Assembly: GCF_001434405.1 (NCBI RefSeq) | Contig: NZ_AZFT01000053.1 | Span: forward strand, 908,294-972,293 | Direction of reading: 5' to 3' | Length of the DNA stretch: 64,000 nt | From: Ligilactobacillus apodemi DSM 16634 = JCM 16172 | Lineage (GTDB): Bacteria > Bacillota > Bacilli > Lactobacillales > Lactobacillaceae | Shown here: piece by piece, positions 36,353 to 45,209 of the stretch | Position numbering within the stretch: position 1 is the first letter of the stretch | How the letters are laid out: every line of letters starts with the position of its first letter | Position numbers and translations under genes: made by a program | The notes under the pieces: generated by a model | What the model was told of the DNA's origin: nothing | The model's input: only the letters and a program-made list of their open reading frames with translations | Databases searched by the model: none

Positions 36353-37129
36353 TTAAAATTTGCGAAAACGCTCATAGCGCTTTGCCATTAATTCAGCGAG
36401 CGGTTCATTTTCTAAGTTGGCTAATTCACGCCGTAAAACCGCTCTGATCGCCGCTAAAGTCTTAGTATGATCTGCATCTTCTGCGATCACACCTTCGATT
36501 GCCCCTTGCTTTAATAAAGCAGTCGGCGTTAATTGCATCACTTCAGCAGCTTCGTCTGCGCGCTTACTATCTTTCCACAAAATAGAGGCAAAACCTTCAG
36601 GCGATAAGACCGTATACATGCTGTTTTCTAACATATAGACGCGATCACCACACGCCATTGCTAACGCACCACCACTACCCGCTTCACCAAAAATGATCGT
36701 GATAAATGGTACTTTAATTTGCCCTAACTCTAACAGGCAACGGGCAATTGCTTCACCTTGGCCACGTTCTTCGGCGGTCCGTCCAGGATAAGCCCCGGCG
36801 GTATTGACAAATGCCAATAATGGTCGCCCAAATTTTTCGGCCTGTTTAGCTAAACGCAAAACCTTGCGATAGCCTGCCGGTTCGGGTGAACCAAAATGCT
36901 TAGCGACTCGCTGTTTTGGCGTTTTACCTTTATCAGTGGCAACGACAGTTACTTGACGTCCTTCAAAATACGCTAACCCACCTACGATCGCAGCATCATC
37001 TGCACTTACACGATCACCATGTAATTCAAAAAAATCAGTAAATAAATTAGTAATAAGTTCTGGCGTAGTGATTTTTTGTTCTGAGCGCGCTGCTGCAACG
37101 ATTTGTGCCGCCGTTTTATTCTGTGACAT
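36353..37129 (-). CDS. accA: acetyl-CoA carboxylase carboxyltransferase alpha subunit
   Basis: With AccD it moves CO2 from biotin to acetyl-CoA. 258 residues from the ATG at 37129 (MSQNKTAAQIV), which has the purine-rich AAGGGGGTGG site 8 bases upstream; the GTG at 37141 lies inside that site. Crotonase-like core with the glycine-rich FGEAGSGGALAMACGD. It overlaps the accD end by 14 bases, so the two subunits are coupled. Confidence 0.94.
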   Translation of the reverse strand: MSQNKTAAQIVAAARSEQKITTPELITNLFTDFFELHGDRVSADDAAIVGGLAYFEGRQVTVVATDKGKTPKQRVAKHFGSPEPAGYRKVLRLAKQAEKFGRPLLAFVNTAGAYPGRTAEERGQGEAIARCLLELGQIKVPFITIIFGEAGSGGALAMACGDRVYMLENSMYTVLSPEGFASILWKDSKRADEAAEVMQLTPTALLKQGAIEGVIAEDADHTKTLAAIRAVLRRELANLENEPLAELMAKRYERFRKF

Positions 37130-37979
37130 CTGTCTTGCCACCCCCTTGATGGAATTTTAATAATCGTGCTAAGTATTTTTTTTGCTCATGGCGCTTAACG
37201 ATCGCATCAACAAAGCCGTTTTTTAGCACTGTTTCTGCACTTTGCAAGTCATCAGGGATCTTTTGATGGATCGTCTGTTCAATCACACGTTTTCCGGCAA
37301 AACCGATCATCGCATGTGGTTCGGCCAAGATTAAATCCCCCTGCATGGCAAAACTAGCCGTAACACCACCAGTAGTCGGATCGGTCAAAACTGAAATATA
37401 CAACAGACCCTTGGCCGAATGGGCAGCAACCGCGTTAGAAACTTTGACCATCTGCATCAAAGAATTGATTCCTTCTTGCATCCGCGCCCCACCAGAAGCG
37501 GTAAATACAATGACTGGTAAAGAAAGCTTGGTTGCTTTTTCAAACAAACGCGTCAATTTTTCCCCGGTAATTTTTCCTAAAGAACCCATAATAAAATACG
37601 GATCCATGATCGCTAAAGCACATTTTTGCCCTGAAATAGTTGCGATTCCAGTCAAAATGGAATCATTTAGTTCTGTTTTTTGCTTAGCTGCGGTCAATTT
37701 AGTTTGGTATCCCGGAAAATTCAACGGATCATCGGTGTCTAACTGGGAATCTAACTCTTCAAAAGAATCAACTAACCACGTTAAACGTTCTCGTGCTTTG
37801 ATCCGAAAGCCATAAAAGCATTGGGGACATTCATGAAAGAGTCCTACATCTTCGTGAAAAATTTCATAACCACACTTAGGACAAGCGATCCACAACCCAG
37901 CAGGTACTTTTTGTTCGGCGGCTTTATTTGCTTTTACTTGTTTATTTTGTAAAGTATTTGCTTCCTCAAATAGTTTCAT
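37116..37979 (-). CDS. accD: acetyl-CoA carboxylase carboxyltransferase beta subunit
   Basis: 287 residues. An N-terminal zinc ribbon has cysteines in CPKC (33-36) and CPQC (51-54), followed by the crotonase-like domain with ASGGARMQEG and GGVTASFAMQGD. Overlaps accC by 14 bases upstream and accA downstream, so accC-accD-accA are translated together in near-equal amounts. Confidence 0.95.
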   Translation of the reverse strand: MKLFEEANTLQNKQVKANKAAEQKVPAGLWIACPKCGYEIFHEDVGLFHECPQCFYGFRIKARERLTWLVDSFEELDSQLDTDDPLNFPGYQTKLTAAKQKTELNDSILTGIATISGQKCALAIMDPYFIMGSLGKITGEKLTRLFEKATKLSLPVIVFTASGGARMQEGINSLMQMVKVSNAVAAHSAKGLLYISVLTDPTTGGVTASFAMQGDLILAEPHAMIGFAGKRVIEQTIHQKIPDDLQSAETVLKNGFVDAIVKRHEQKKYLARLLKFHQGGGKTDVTE

Positions 37980-39345
37980 TTGACCTTTCCTTCTTCCATT
38001 TAGGGAGTAATACCCGTTCCAAATAATCGGTCGTAAACGTACCTTCTAAAAATTTCTGATCTTCTAAGATCGTTAAATAGAAGTTTTGATTTGTCTTGAT
38101 ACCCGAGATCACCATTTCTTCTAAGAGACGCTTAAGTTTTTCAATTGCTTCATGGCGGTTTTCACCTAAAACGATCACCTTAGCGATCATCGAATCATAG
38201 TAAGGAGAGATCTTTACCCCGGCATACAGATCTGAATCGATCCGCATCCCTAAATTGCCAACTGGAAAGTAAAGATAATCTACTTTTCCCACTGAAGGTG
38301 CAAAGTTTTTCGCCGGATCTTCAGCATTGATCCGGCACTCGATCGCCGTTCCTAATAGCTTGATATCTTTTTGCTTAAACGGCAGATCTTCACCAGAAGC
38401 AACTCTAACTTGTGCTTTGACTAGATCGACTCCGGTTGCCATCTCAGTAACCGTATGTTCCACTTGGATCCGTGTGTTCATTTCCATAAAATAAAATTTA
38501 TGGTCTTGATCCATTAAAAATTCAATGGTTCCCGTGTTACGATAATCGATCGCATTGGCAGCTTTTACTGCCAGTTCACCTAAATATTTGCGCTGATCAG
38601 CCGTGATCACTGCACAAGGGCTTTCTTCGATCATTTTTTGCTTATTCCGTTGTAAAGAACAATCACGTTCGGGGAAATAGACCGTATTACCTGCATCATC
38701 ACGGAAAATTTGCACTTCAATGTGTTTTACATTTTCCATGATCTTTTCCAAATACATCCGCTCATCACCAAATGAGATCAACGCTTCATGGCGAGCTTCA
38801 TTAAAAGCATTTTCCAGCTCATTTTCATTATTGACCCGTCTGATCCCTTTTCCGCCACCACCGGCAGCAGCCTTTAATAAGACCGGATAACCAACTTTTT
38901 GCGCAACTTTTTTTGCTTCATTAGCATCCGCCAAAAAGCCAGTACTTCCTGGAATAACAGGAATATTATTTTTTTGCATTTGGATCCGGGCGTTTGCCTT
39001 ATTTCCCATTAACTCGATCGTTTCGTGCCGTGGTCCGATAAAAACTAGCCCACAAGCCTCACAAAGTTCAACAAAACGACTATTTTCAGATAAAAAGCCA
39101 AAGCCTGGATGAATCGCTTGTGCTCCTGTCAAAACTGCGGTTGCTAAAATATTTTTCATATGTAAATATGAATCTTTTGGCTTAGCTGAGCCGACACAAA
39201 CGGCTTGATCAGCCAATTGAACATGCAAACTTTCTCGATCTTCCGTGGAGTAAATTGCGACCGACTTGATTCCTAACTCCTTTAAAGAGCGAATAATTCG
39301 GACCGCGATCTCTCCACGATTAGCTACCAATACTTTCGAAAACAT
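37966..39345 (-). CDS. accC: biotin carboxylase subunit of acetyl-CoA carboxylase
   Basis: Carboxylates the biotin of AccB using ATP and bicarbonate. 459 residues with the ATP-grasp fold: VANRGEIAVRIIRSLKELGI at the start, the glycine-rich loop KAAAGGGGKGIR, FPERDCSLQRNKQKMIEESP and EMNTRIQVEH. Complete. 14 bases after the atypical FabZ-like gene. Confidence 0.96.
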   Translation of the reverse strand: MFSKVLVANRGEIAVRIIRSLKELGIKSVAIYSTEDRESLHVQLADQAVCVGSAKPKDSYLHMKNILATAVLTGAQAIHPGFGFLSENSRFVELCEACGLVFIGPRHETIELMGNKANARIQMQKNNIPVIPGSTGFLADANEAKKVAQKVGYPVLLKAAAGGGGKGIRRVNNENELENAFNEARHEALISFGDERMYLEKIMENVKHIEVQIFRDDAGNTVYFPERDCSLQRNKQKMIEESPCAVITADQRKYLGELAVKAANAIDYRNTGTIEFLMDQDHKFYFMEMNTRIQVEHTVTEMATGVDLVKAQVRVASGEDLPFKQKDIKLLGTAIECRINAEDPAKNFAPSVGKVDYLYFPVGNLGMRIDSDLYAGVKISPYYDSMIAKVIVLGENRHEAIEKLKRLLEEMVISGIKTNQNFYLTILEDQKFLEGTFTTDYLERVLLPKWKKERSNETI

Positions 39346-39359
39346 CGTACCTACCTCTT

Positions 39360-39782
39360 CTATCCGATCATAAAAGTTAGTTCGGCTTGACAGATCGTTT
39401 TGCCAGCGACCACCGCTTTGGCTTGACCGCTACCGATACTACTCTTTATTTTCTCTAACTGAACTTCTAATTCTAAAACATCACCTGGATGAACTGGCGC
39501 AAAGAATTCAGCGGTCTTAATGCCACCAAAATACGCGGTCTTTCCTTTAAATTGTGGCAACGAAAGCAAGGCACAGGCGCCAGTTTGTGCTAATGATTCA
39601 ATGATCAAAGGCTCAGGTAAGATCGGTTCACTTGCTTGTGTTGCAAACAATTCTTCATGTTCAGTTACACAACGCAATGCTCGTGCACTTTTACCTGGTT
39701 CTAATTCTTCCACTCGATCTATCAACAAAAATGGATAGCGATGTGGGATCAATGCTTTGATCTGTGCACTATTTAATTTCAT
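39360..39782 (-). CDS. FabZ-like protein lacking the catalytic histidine segment
   Basis: 140-residue hotdog protein at the usual place of fabZ, between accB and accC (2 bases after accB). The start IKALIPHRYPFLLIDRV and the end GKTAYFGGIKTAEFF and ELTFMIG match FabZ, and the helix glutamate is kept (E62 in LIIESLAQ). However, GHFPxxPxMPG, which carries the catalytic His, is replaced by TQASEPILPE (48-57), one residue shorter. The paralogue at 45210 has it intact. Dehydratase activity should be lost or changed; a structural or regulatory partner role is possible. Reading frame intact and uninterrupted. Confidence 0.85.
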   Translation of the reverse strand: MKLNSAQIKALIPHRYPFLLIDRVEELEPGKSARALRCVTEHEELFATQASEPILPEPLIIESLAQTGACALLSLPQFKGKTAYFGGIKTAEFFAPVHPGDVLELEVQLEKIKSSIGSGQAKAVVAGKTICQAELTFMIG

Positions 39783-39784
39783 TT

Positions 39785-40243
39785 TTACATCCCCGCTACT
39801 TTGAATAATGGTTGATCAAATTCAACTAGATCTTCATTTTCAACCAAAATTTCAGTGATAACGCCATCGCGATCACTTTTGATCTCTGTCATCATCTTCA
39901 TTGCTTCAATAATGCACACGACATCACCTTTGTGCACTTTAGAACCAACTGTAACGTATGGATCTGCCCCTGGTTTTGGTTGTAAAAAGACACTTCCGAC
40001 CATTGGTGATTTGATCGACTCCGCAGCTGTCTTGTCATCAGCAGGAACTTGATCACTAGCCGTATCATTAGTTGCAACCGAAACCGCTGGCTGATCTACC
40101 GTTTGTTCTTTAAACGGAAATGGGGTCTCATTTTTACTTAAATGAATATGAAAACCCTCGGTGGTGATTTCTAATTCACGCATTTCAGATTGTTTAAAAT
40201 CATTCATTAATCTTTCAATATCGTTAAAATCCAACTTACTCAC
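39785..40243 (-). CDS. accB: biotin carboxyl carrier protein of acetyl-CoA carboxylase
   Basis: About 152 residues. N-terminal MNDF..ELEITTEGFHIHLSK strand pair, a Pro/Ala/Thr-rich hinge (about 50-78), and the biotinyl domain (80-152) with the modified lysine in IEAMKMMTEI. The start is unsure: GTG at 40243 fits family N-termini but has no clear ribosome site, while the in-frame ATG at 40285 adds an unusual hydrophobic 14 residues and lies far from GAAAGGA. The long leader upstream has hairpins. Confidence 0.9.
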   Translation of the reverse strand: MSKLDFNDIERLMNDFKQSEMRELEITTEGFHIHLSKNETPFPFKEQTVDQPAVSVATNDTASDQVPADDKTAAESIKSPMVGSVFLQPKPGADPYVTVGSKVHKGDVVCIIEAMKMMTEIKSDRDGVITEILVENEDLVEFDQPLFKVAGM

Positions 40244-40326
40244 CGCTATATAAAATCTAAGCTTATGCAGAAAAAAATTCCACATAGTGAAAAAGAAATA
40301 TAGCTTTTCCTTTCTTAAATTTATTT

Positions 40327-40376
40327 GCTACTGTTCGCCAGTAGCGTAAATAGATCAACTAAATCAAAATTTAGTT
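40327..40376. repeat. two hairpins in the accB leader
   Basis: GCTACTG/CAGTAGC (40327-40345, loop of five) and AACTAAAT/ATTTAGTT (40357-40376, loop CAAA). They lie between the likely accB promoter and its start, and could affect read-through from fabF or translation of accB. Confidence 0.5.
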
Positions 40377-40389
40377 CATTTTATTGAAC

Positions 40390-40406
40390 ATTTTGTCATT
40401 CAAAAT
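40390..40406. promoter_or_regulatory. weak FabT-like dyad upstream of accB
   Basis: ATTTTG and CAAAAT flank five bases. The core TTTGAATGACAAA on the minus strand differs by two or three bases from the fabT operator TTTGATAATCAAA. Confidence 0.35.
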
Positions 40407-40433
40407 AAGTATCGCTAAAACTCCATTACCTCT

Positions 40434-40439
40434 ATTATA
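40434..40439 (-). promoter_or_regulatory. -10 element of an accB promoter
   Basis: TATAAT on the minus strand within TTAGCTATAATAGAGG, in the 240-base gap after fabF; no good -35. It would let accB onward be transcribed apart from fabF. Confidence 0.4.
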
Positions 40440-40487
40440 GCTAACATTTAGCAAAAAGCGCTAAACAATAACTAAAATAAGGCCTAC

Positions 40488-41729
40488 TTACTCATGTTCA
40501 TCCCATTTTTTAAAGGCTAACACTGCATTATGTCCGCCAAATCCTAATGAATTGCTGAGAGCATAACGCGCAGTTGGAACAGTTGCATTGTCTTTGGTTA
40601 CTATTTTGATCTCACATTCACTATCTTTAGTTTCCATTCCTATATTAACAGGAAGCTGACCATTTTGTAAGCTAGCAACGACCGCAATTGCTTCGATCGC
40701 ACCGGCTGCGCCTAATAAATGCCCTGTCATTGCTTTAGTACTACTTACTAAAACATCACTGTCCTTACCAAAAACTTGATTGATAGCTTTGGATTCTGCT
40801 GCATCATTGGCCTTGGTCGAAGTCCCATGAGCATTGATATAAGAAACTTCAGCCGGCGTGATTTTTGCTTCTTTTAATGCCAAACGCATGGCATCTGCTG
40901 CGCCAGTCCCATTTGGATCTGGCGCAGTAATATGAAATGCATCACAATTACTACCATAACCAACGATTTCGCCTAGAATCGTGGCATTACGCTTTTTAGC
41001 ATGCTCCAAACTTTCTAAAACAAGTGCCCCACTACCTTCGCCCATCACAAAACCAGAACGATTTTCAGCAAATGGCACGGATGCTTTAGCAGGATCAGTC
41101 TCACTTGAAAGTGCATTTAACGCTGCAAATCCAGCGATCCCGATCTCATTGACAGAAGCCTCTGAACCCCCAGTGACCATGACTTTTGCGCGGTTCTCTT
41201 TGATCTGGCGATACGCTTCACCGATCGAATTAGTTCCTGAAGCACACGCAGTTACGATTGAAGTACAAATATTTTTGGCTCCGATCCGCATGGCAATATT
41301 TCCCGCTGCCATATTAACGATCGAAGTAGGCACAAACATCGGCGAAACGCGTTTAGGCCCTTTTTCATGCATCTTTATTACTTGTTCTTGAATCGTAGTC
41401 AAACCACCGATCCCTGAACTAAAGATCACGCCTAATTCTTTTGGATCAGTATTTTCAGGGGTGATCTGCGCTTGTTCTAATGCTTGTAGTGCACTATCGA
41501 CCGCATATTGTGAAAAGAGATCCATCCGCTTAGCTACTTTTTTGCCAACTCGCAAGGATGGGTCAAAATCCTTAACTTCTCCTGCGTTAGTGATCCCTGT
41601 TTTCGTTGCATCAAATTTTGTGATCGGTGCGATCCCTAAATCTCCCCGAAACAAACCTTCAATGTATTTTGTTGTACTATTTCCGATCGGTGTTACTGCA
41701 CCCATCCCAGTAATTACAACTCTTGTCAT
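40488..41729 (-). CDS. fabF: beta-ketoacyl-ACP synthase II
   Basis: Elongates acyl-ACP by condensation with malonyl-ACP. 413-residue thiolase fold with the triad C162 (TACASGT), His in HGTSTKAND (about 302) and His in GHLLGAAG (about 339). The only FabB/FabF-type enzyme in the window. Follows fabG by about 20 bases. Confidence 0.96.
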   Translation of the reverse strand: MTRVVITGMGAVTPIGNSTTKYIEGLFRGDLGIAPITKFDATKTGITNAGEVKDFDPSLRVGKKVAKRMDLFSQYAVDSALQALEQAQITPENTDPKELGVIFSSGIGGLTTIQEQVIKMHEKGPKRVSPMFVPTSIVNMAAGNIAMRIGAKNICTSIVTACASGTNSIGEAYRQIKENRAKVMVTGGSEASVNEIGIAGFAALNALSSETDPAKASVPFAENRSGFVMGEGSGALVLESLEHAKKRNATILGEIVGYGSNCDAFHITAPDPNGTGAADAMRLALKEAKITPAEVSYINAHGTSTKANDAAESKAINQVFGKDSDVLVSSTKAMTGHLLGAAGAIEAIAVVASLQNGQLPVNIGMETKDSECEIKIVTKDNATVPTARYALSNSLGFGGHNAVLAFKKWDEHE

Positions 41730-41749
41730 TTAAACACCTCATAACTCTG

Positions 41750-42481
41750 TTAAAAAGATAGGCCCCCATCGACTGTTAGGACTTGGCCGGTTATATAATC
41801 GTTTTCAGCTAAAAAGATTGCTGCATGTGCGATTTCTTCTGGGGTTCCAAAACGCTTAAGTAATATTTTTTCACTGATGCTATCTTTTACTTTTGCACTC
41901 AATTCTTTCGTCATATCACTGGCGATCATTCCCGGTGCGATCGCATTACAGCGCACATTACGTAAGGCTCCTTCTTTTGCAGTCGTTTTGGTAAGACCGA
42001 TGATTCCGGCCTTACTTGCAGCATAATTCGCTTGGCCGGCATTACCATGCAAGCCAACGACCGAAGAAATGTTAATGATCACCCCTTGCCGCTTTTTGCA
42101 CATCTTTTTTAAAAATGCTTTGGTCATCCGGAAAGTCCCGGTCAAATTAACATTGATCACTTGTTCAAACGAAGCTTCATCCATGCCGATCAATAGTTTA
42201 TCCGCGGTGATTCCCGCATTATTAACTAAAACGTCAATATTTCCCATTTTTTCAGTCGCTTCTTTGACCATTTTCAAGACATCTGCTTCATTAGAAATAT
42301 CACCTAAAACAACTTCACAAGTTACTCCTTGTGCTTTGATGTCGGCGATCAATTCTTCACTGACCTTTGTCCGTCCATTTAAGACAACATTGGCGCCTTT
42401 TTTAGCAAATTCAAGCGCGATCTGAGCGCCAATTCCTCTTGAAGATCCTGAAACAAAGACATTTTTTCCTGTTAAATTCAT
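41750..42481 (-). CDS. fabG: 3-oxoacyl-ACP reductase
   Basis: NADPH-dependent reduction of beta-ketoacyl-ACP. 243-residue short-chain dehydrogenase: cofactor loop SGSSRGIG (11-18), NNAG (87-90), catalytic S140, Y153 and K157 (NYAASKAG). The ATG overlaps the stop of fabD by 4 bases, so they are coupled. Confidence 0.96.
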   Translation of the reverse strand: MNLTGKNVFVSGSSRGIGAQIALEFAKKGANVVLNGRTKVSEELIADIKAQGVTCEVVLGDISNEADVLKMVKEATEKMGNIDVLVNNAGITADKLLIGMDEASFEQVINVNLTGTFRMTKAFLKKMCKKRQGVIINISSVVGLHGNAGQANYAASKAGIIGLTKTTAKEGALRNVRCNAIAPGMIASDMTKELSAKVKDSISEKILLKRFGTPEEIAHAAIFLAENDYITGQVLTVDGGLSF

Positions 42482-43413
42482 TCCTGCTCCCTCAATTCAG
42501 CCAACGTTTTGCGGTAACGTTCAAGTGTATCAACTTGATAACGCGGAATACTGCGCTCAATTTGCCGTGCAAATTTACTTAAAGTATTCCCCGGACCGAT
42601 CTCAAGTAAAAGATCCGGTTGTTTGGTCTCAAGCGTTTGCGTTAAACATTTTGCAAAGTGCGTTGGTTCGATAACTTGTTTTGGTAAAATAGATGCCAGA
42701 TTTTCAGCTGTAAAAGGCTCAACTGTCGTATTGCTAAAGATCGTAAATGCAGGATCTTTAAACTTTATCTGCGTAACTTCTTTGGCCAATTGCGCTTTAG
42801 AAGTTGCAAATAGCGGAGTGTGAAATGCTCCCGCCACATTTAATTTGACTACTTTTTTACCTTGGACGGCTAATTTAGTGGTCAAACGTTCTACTGTAGC
42901 AACATGTCCACCCAAAACGACTTGCTTAGGTGAATTATAATTAGCGATCTGAACGATTTCTTGTTCATTACTACATTGCTGACATAATTTGTTAAGCTCT
43001 GTTAAATCTGGTTTTAAAACGGCTACAAGTGCTCCCTGCTGAGTTTTTGCTTCAGCTTGCATAAACTTTGCGCGCTTTGTAACTAGTGCGAGTCCTTCTG
43101 GCACAAAAAGAGCTCCACTAGCGATCAAAGCTGGATATTCTCCCAGAGATAACCCTACTGCACCAACGATCTCAAGCTCAAAATCTTGAGTCAGCATTTG
43201 AAAAAGAGCTACTTCAAAAGCCGTTAGCGCTGGTTGCAATTCCAAAGTCGTTGCTGTTTGACAATTTTTAAAGACTTCAAGTAACGAAAGCTTAGTTAAT
43301 TCTGATGCTTGATCGATCATTTCTTTAAACCTTGGATCAGCTTGGTAGAAATCTATCCCCATCCCATCAACTTGTGAGCCTTGACCGCTAAATAAAATGA
43401 CCGCTCGTTTCAT
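42478..43413 (-). CDS. fabD: malonyl-CoA:ACP transacylase
   Basis: Loads malonyl groups onto AcpP. 311 residues: oxyanion loop FSGQGSQ (8-14), nucleophile S89 in GLSLGEY (family GHSxGE; here L replaces H next to Ser), and the catalytic histidine in GAFHTPLF (about 198). The His-to-Leu change beside Ser is seen in other lactobacilli as far as I recall. 12 bases after acpP. Confidence 0.94.
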   Translation of the reverse strand: MKRAVILFSGQGSQVDGMGIDFYQADPRFKEMIDQASELTKLSLLEVFKNCQTATTLELQPALTAFEVALFQMLTQDFELEIVGAVGLSLGEYPALIASGALFVPEGLALVTKRAKFMQAEAKTQQGALVAVLKPDLTELNKLCQQCSNEQEIVQIANYNSPKQVVLGGHVATVERLTTKLAVQGKKVVKLNVAGAFHTPLFATSKAQLAKEVTQIKFKDPAFTIFSNTTVEPFTAENLASILPKQVIEPTHFAKCLTQTLETKQPDLLLEIGPGNTLSKFARQIERSIPRYQVDTLERYRKTLAELREQE

Positions 43414-43425
43414 TTATGCCTCCGC

Positions 43426-43671
43426 TTAATCAGCTGCAGCTACTTGCGTTGCCACATGATTTACTACATCTTGGATCGTCTTAATACTTTCGTCTGCTTC
43501 AAGTTGAATGTCTAATTCATCTTCTAACTCATTCATGATTTCAAACACATCTAAGCTGTCTGCTTCAAGATCTTCTTTGATATCAGCAGTTAAGACCACT
43601 TCTTGTGGTTCAATATCTAATTGTTCACTTACGATTTCTTGTACCTTGTTTAAAATTTCTTCTTTTGTCAT
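43426..43671 (-). CDS. acpP: acyl carrier protein
   Basis: 81-residue acidic helical carrier. The phosphopantetheine serine is S39 in ADSLDVFEIM. The start is the ATG at 43671 with GGAGG; a five-residue upstream extension is rejected. Sits between fabH and fabD, the usual place of the ACP of type II fatty-acid synthesis. Confidence 0.95.
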   Translation of the reverse strand: MTKEEILNKVQEIVSEQLDIEPQEVVLTADIKEDLEADSLDVFEIMNELEDELDIQLEADESIKTIQDVVNHVATQVAAAD

Positions 43672-43692
43672 GTTAATATCCTCCAAAAATTA

Positions 43693-44670
43693 TTAATATT
43701 TCAAAATTATGGTTCCTAAAGTCAGGCCACCACCAAAACCGCTAAATGCGATAATTTGTCCACGTACCACCAATCCTTGTGTTACCAGTTCATCTAATAA
43801 TAATGGAATACTAGCTGCCGAAGTATTACCGTATCTCTCAATATTTGTAGGAAATTTGGCTAAAGGTAAATCCATCTTTTTAGCAACACTTTGGATGATG
43901 CGTGCATTTGCTTGATGTAATAAAAATAAATCGACCTGTTCAGGTTTGATCCGTGCATCAAAACAAGCCCGTTTTAAAGACTCAGGAACTTGTCTTGTTG
44001 CAAAATTATAAACTTCACGACCATCCATCTTAAAGGCAGACCGTAAAGTTTTGGAGCTTTGCGGGGGAAATTCAGCTAATGCTTGATCTGTTCCCGCAGT
44101 CAGCTTCTCACAACTCTCACCAAAAGTTTTGATATCAGAGCCTAAGACTCCACTCCCAGAATCATTAGCTGTTAATAAAACACCCGCTGCTCCATCACCA
44201 AATAAAACAGCAGTCGTACGGTCGTTCCAATCAATCAACTTTGACAGGACTTCGCCACCAATAACCATCACATTTTTGATTTTTTCGTCTTTCAAAAAAT
44301 TTGTGGCTGTTTTTAAAGCATATACAAAGCCAGAACAAGCAGCTGAAATATCAAAGGCAAAAGCATTTGTCGCTTGAATATTACCTTGAACGATAGCTGC
44401 GGTCGCTGGAGTATTGCTATCTGGTGACATAGTCGCAACAATGATCAAATCGAGCTGATCAGCTGTAAGCTTGCCTTTGGCCAACAACTTTGTCGCTACT
44501 TTAGTACAAAGTTGCGCTGTATTTTCCGCTAGGCTGATCCGTCTTTCCTTGATGCCCGTCCGTGTCTTGATCCATTCATCAGACGTTTCCATGATCAAAG
44601 CCAAATCATCGTTAGTCACGCGTTGTGCTGGTAAAGCACTTGCTGTCGCAATGACCTTTAATTTTTCCAT
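43693..44670 (-). CDS. fabH: beta-ketoacyl-ACP synthase III
   Basis: Starts fatty-acid chains from acyl-CoA plus malonyl-ACP. 325 residues with triad C112 (AACSGF), His in LLHQANARI and Asn in YGNTSAASIP. The ATG at 44670 is preferred (GGAAG site); an upstream GTG two codons before is possible. It lies about 20 bases after fabT. Confidence 0.95.
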   Translation of the reverse strand: MEKLKVIATASALPAQRVTNDDLALIMETSDEWIKTRTGIKERRISLAENTAQLCTKVATKLLAKGKLTADQLDLIIVATMSPDSNTPATAAIVQGNIQATNAFAFDISAACSGFVYALKTATNFLKDEKIKNVMVIGGEVLSKLIDWNDRTTAVLFGDGAAGVLLTANDSGSGVLGSDIKTFGESCEKLTAGTDQALAEFPPQSSKTLRSAFKMDGREVYNFATRQVPESLKRACFDARIKPEQVDLFLLHQANARIIQSVAKKMDLPLAKFPTNIERYGNTSAASIPLLLDELVTQGLVVRGQIIAFSGFGGGLTLGTIILKY

Positions 44671-44690
44671 TACCACACTTCCACTTTACT

Positions 44691-45131
44691 TTAAGAATGT
44701 TCACTTAAAAAGTTTTCTAAATTTTTGATCGCTTTTTCGATCACCTGAAGTTCTTCGGGAGTGGTATCTTTTAAGAATCCTTCGACCATTTTATGATGAA
44801 AAGCATCATGTGCCCGATACATCAGGCGCCCTTTTTTAGTTAAACCAAGGCGTATCACCCGCCGATCGTCATTACCACGAATTCGTTCAACATAGCCTTT
44901 TTTCACTAAACGGTCGATCGTAGCGGTCAAAGAGCCTGGCGTTAAATGTAACTCACGCGCTACTTCTGAAGCAGTTTTATGGTTGTACATCGAAATTGCA
45001 TTGATTGCATGCATTTCTTTGATCGTTAAATCATTAAAACGGCTCTTTTTCAACTCTTTTTCCTCGATCCACAAAATACCACTATAGATCTGAACCAAAG
45101 CGTCATTAATGTATCTACTTGTCTTATCCAT
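44691..45131 (-). CDS. fabT: MarR-family regulator of fatty-acid synthesis
   Basis: 146-residue winged-helix repressor. The recognition region is TASEVARELHLTPGSLTATIDRLVKKGYVERIRGNDDRRV (in short: SEVAREL, GSLTATIDRL, and the wing GNDDRRV). FabT in streptococci and enterococci is helped by acyl-ACP and represses the fab genes and itself. A perfect 13-base dyad covers the -10 of its own promoter, consistent with autorepression. Located right before fabH. Confidence 0.93.
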   Translation of the reverse strand: MDKTSRYINDALVQIYSGILWIEEKELKKSRFNDLTIKEMHAINAISMYNHKTASEVARELHLTPGSLTATIDRLVKKGYVERIRGNDDRRVIRLGLTKKGRLMYRAHDAFHHKMVEGFLKDTTPEELQVIEKAIKNLENFLSEHS

Positions 45132-45167
45132 AAATTATCCCGCCTTAATATTTTGGTTTCCATAAAG

Positions 45168-45180
45168 TTTGATTATCAAA
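45168..45180. promoter_or_regulatory. FabT operator at the fabT promoter
   Basis: TTTGATTATCAAA, a perfect dyad around one base, overlaps the -10 of fabT. It matches the known streptococcal FabT box type (TTTGA..TCAAA) well. Confidence 0.75.
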
Positions 45181-45201
45181 ATAATAGCAGAAAAAAGACA
45201 A
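45172..45201 (-). promoter_or_regulatory. fabT promoter
   Basis: On the minus strand TTGTCT (45201-45196), an 18-base spacer and GATAAT (45177-45172), which lies in the FabT dyad. Confidence 0.6.
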
Positions 45202-45209
45202 AATTACCA

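Noticed and set aside
42478-43413. FabD active-site change (GLSLG in place of GHSLG) as an inactivating mutation
   Set aside because: Ser and the catalytic His are present, and the variation next to Ser is tolerated in relatives as far as I recall; the gene is essential and otherwise intact.
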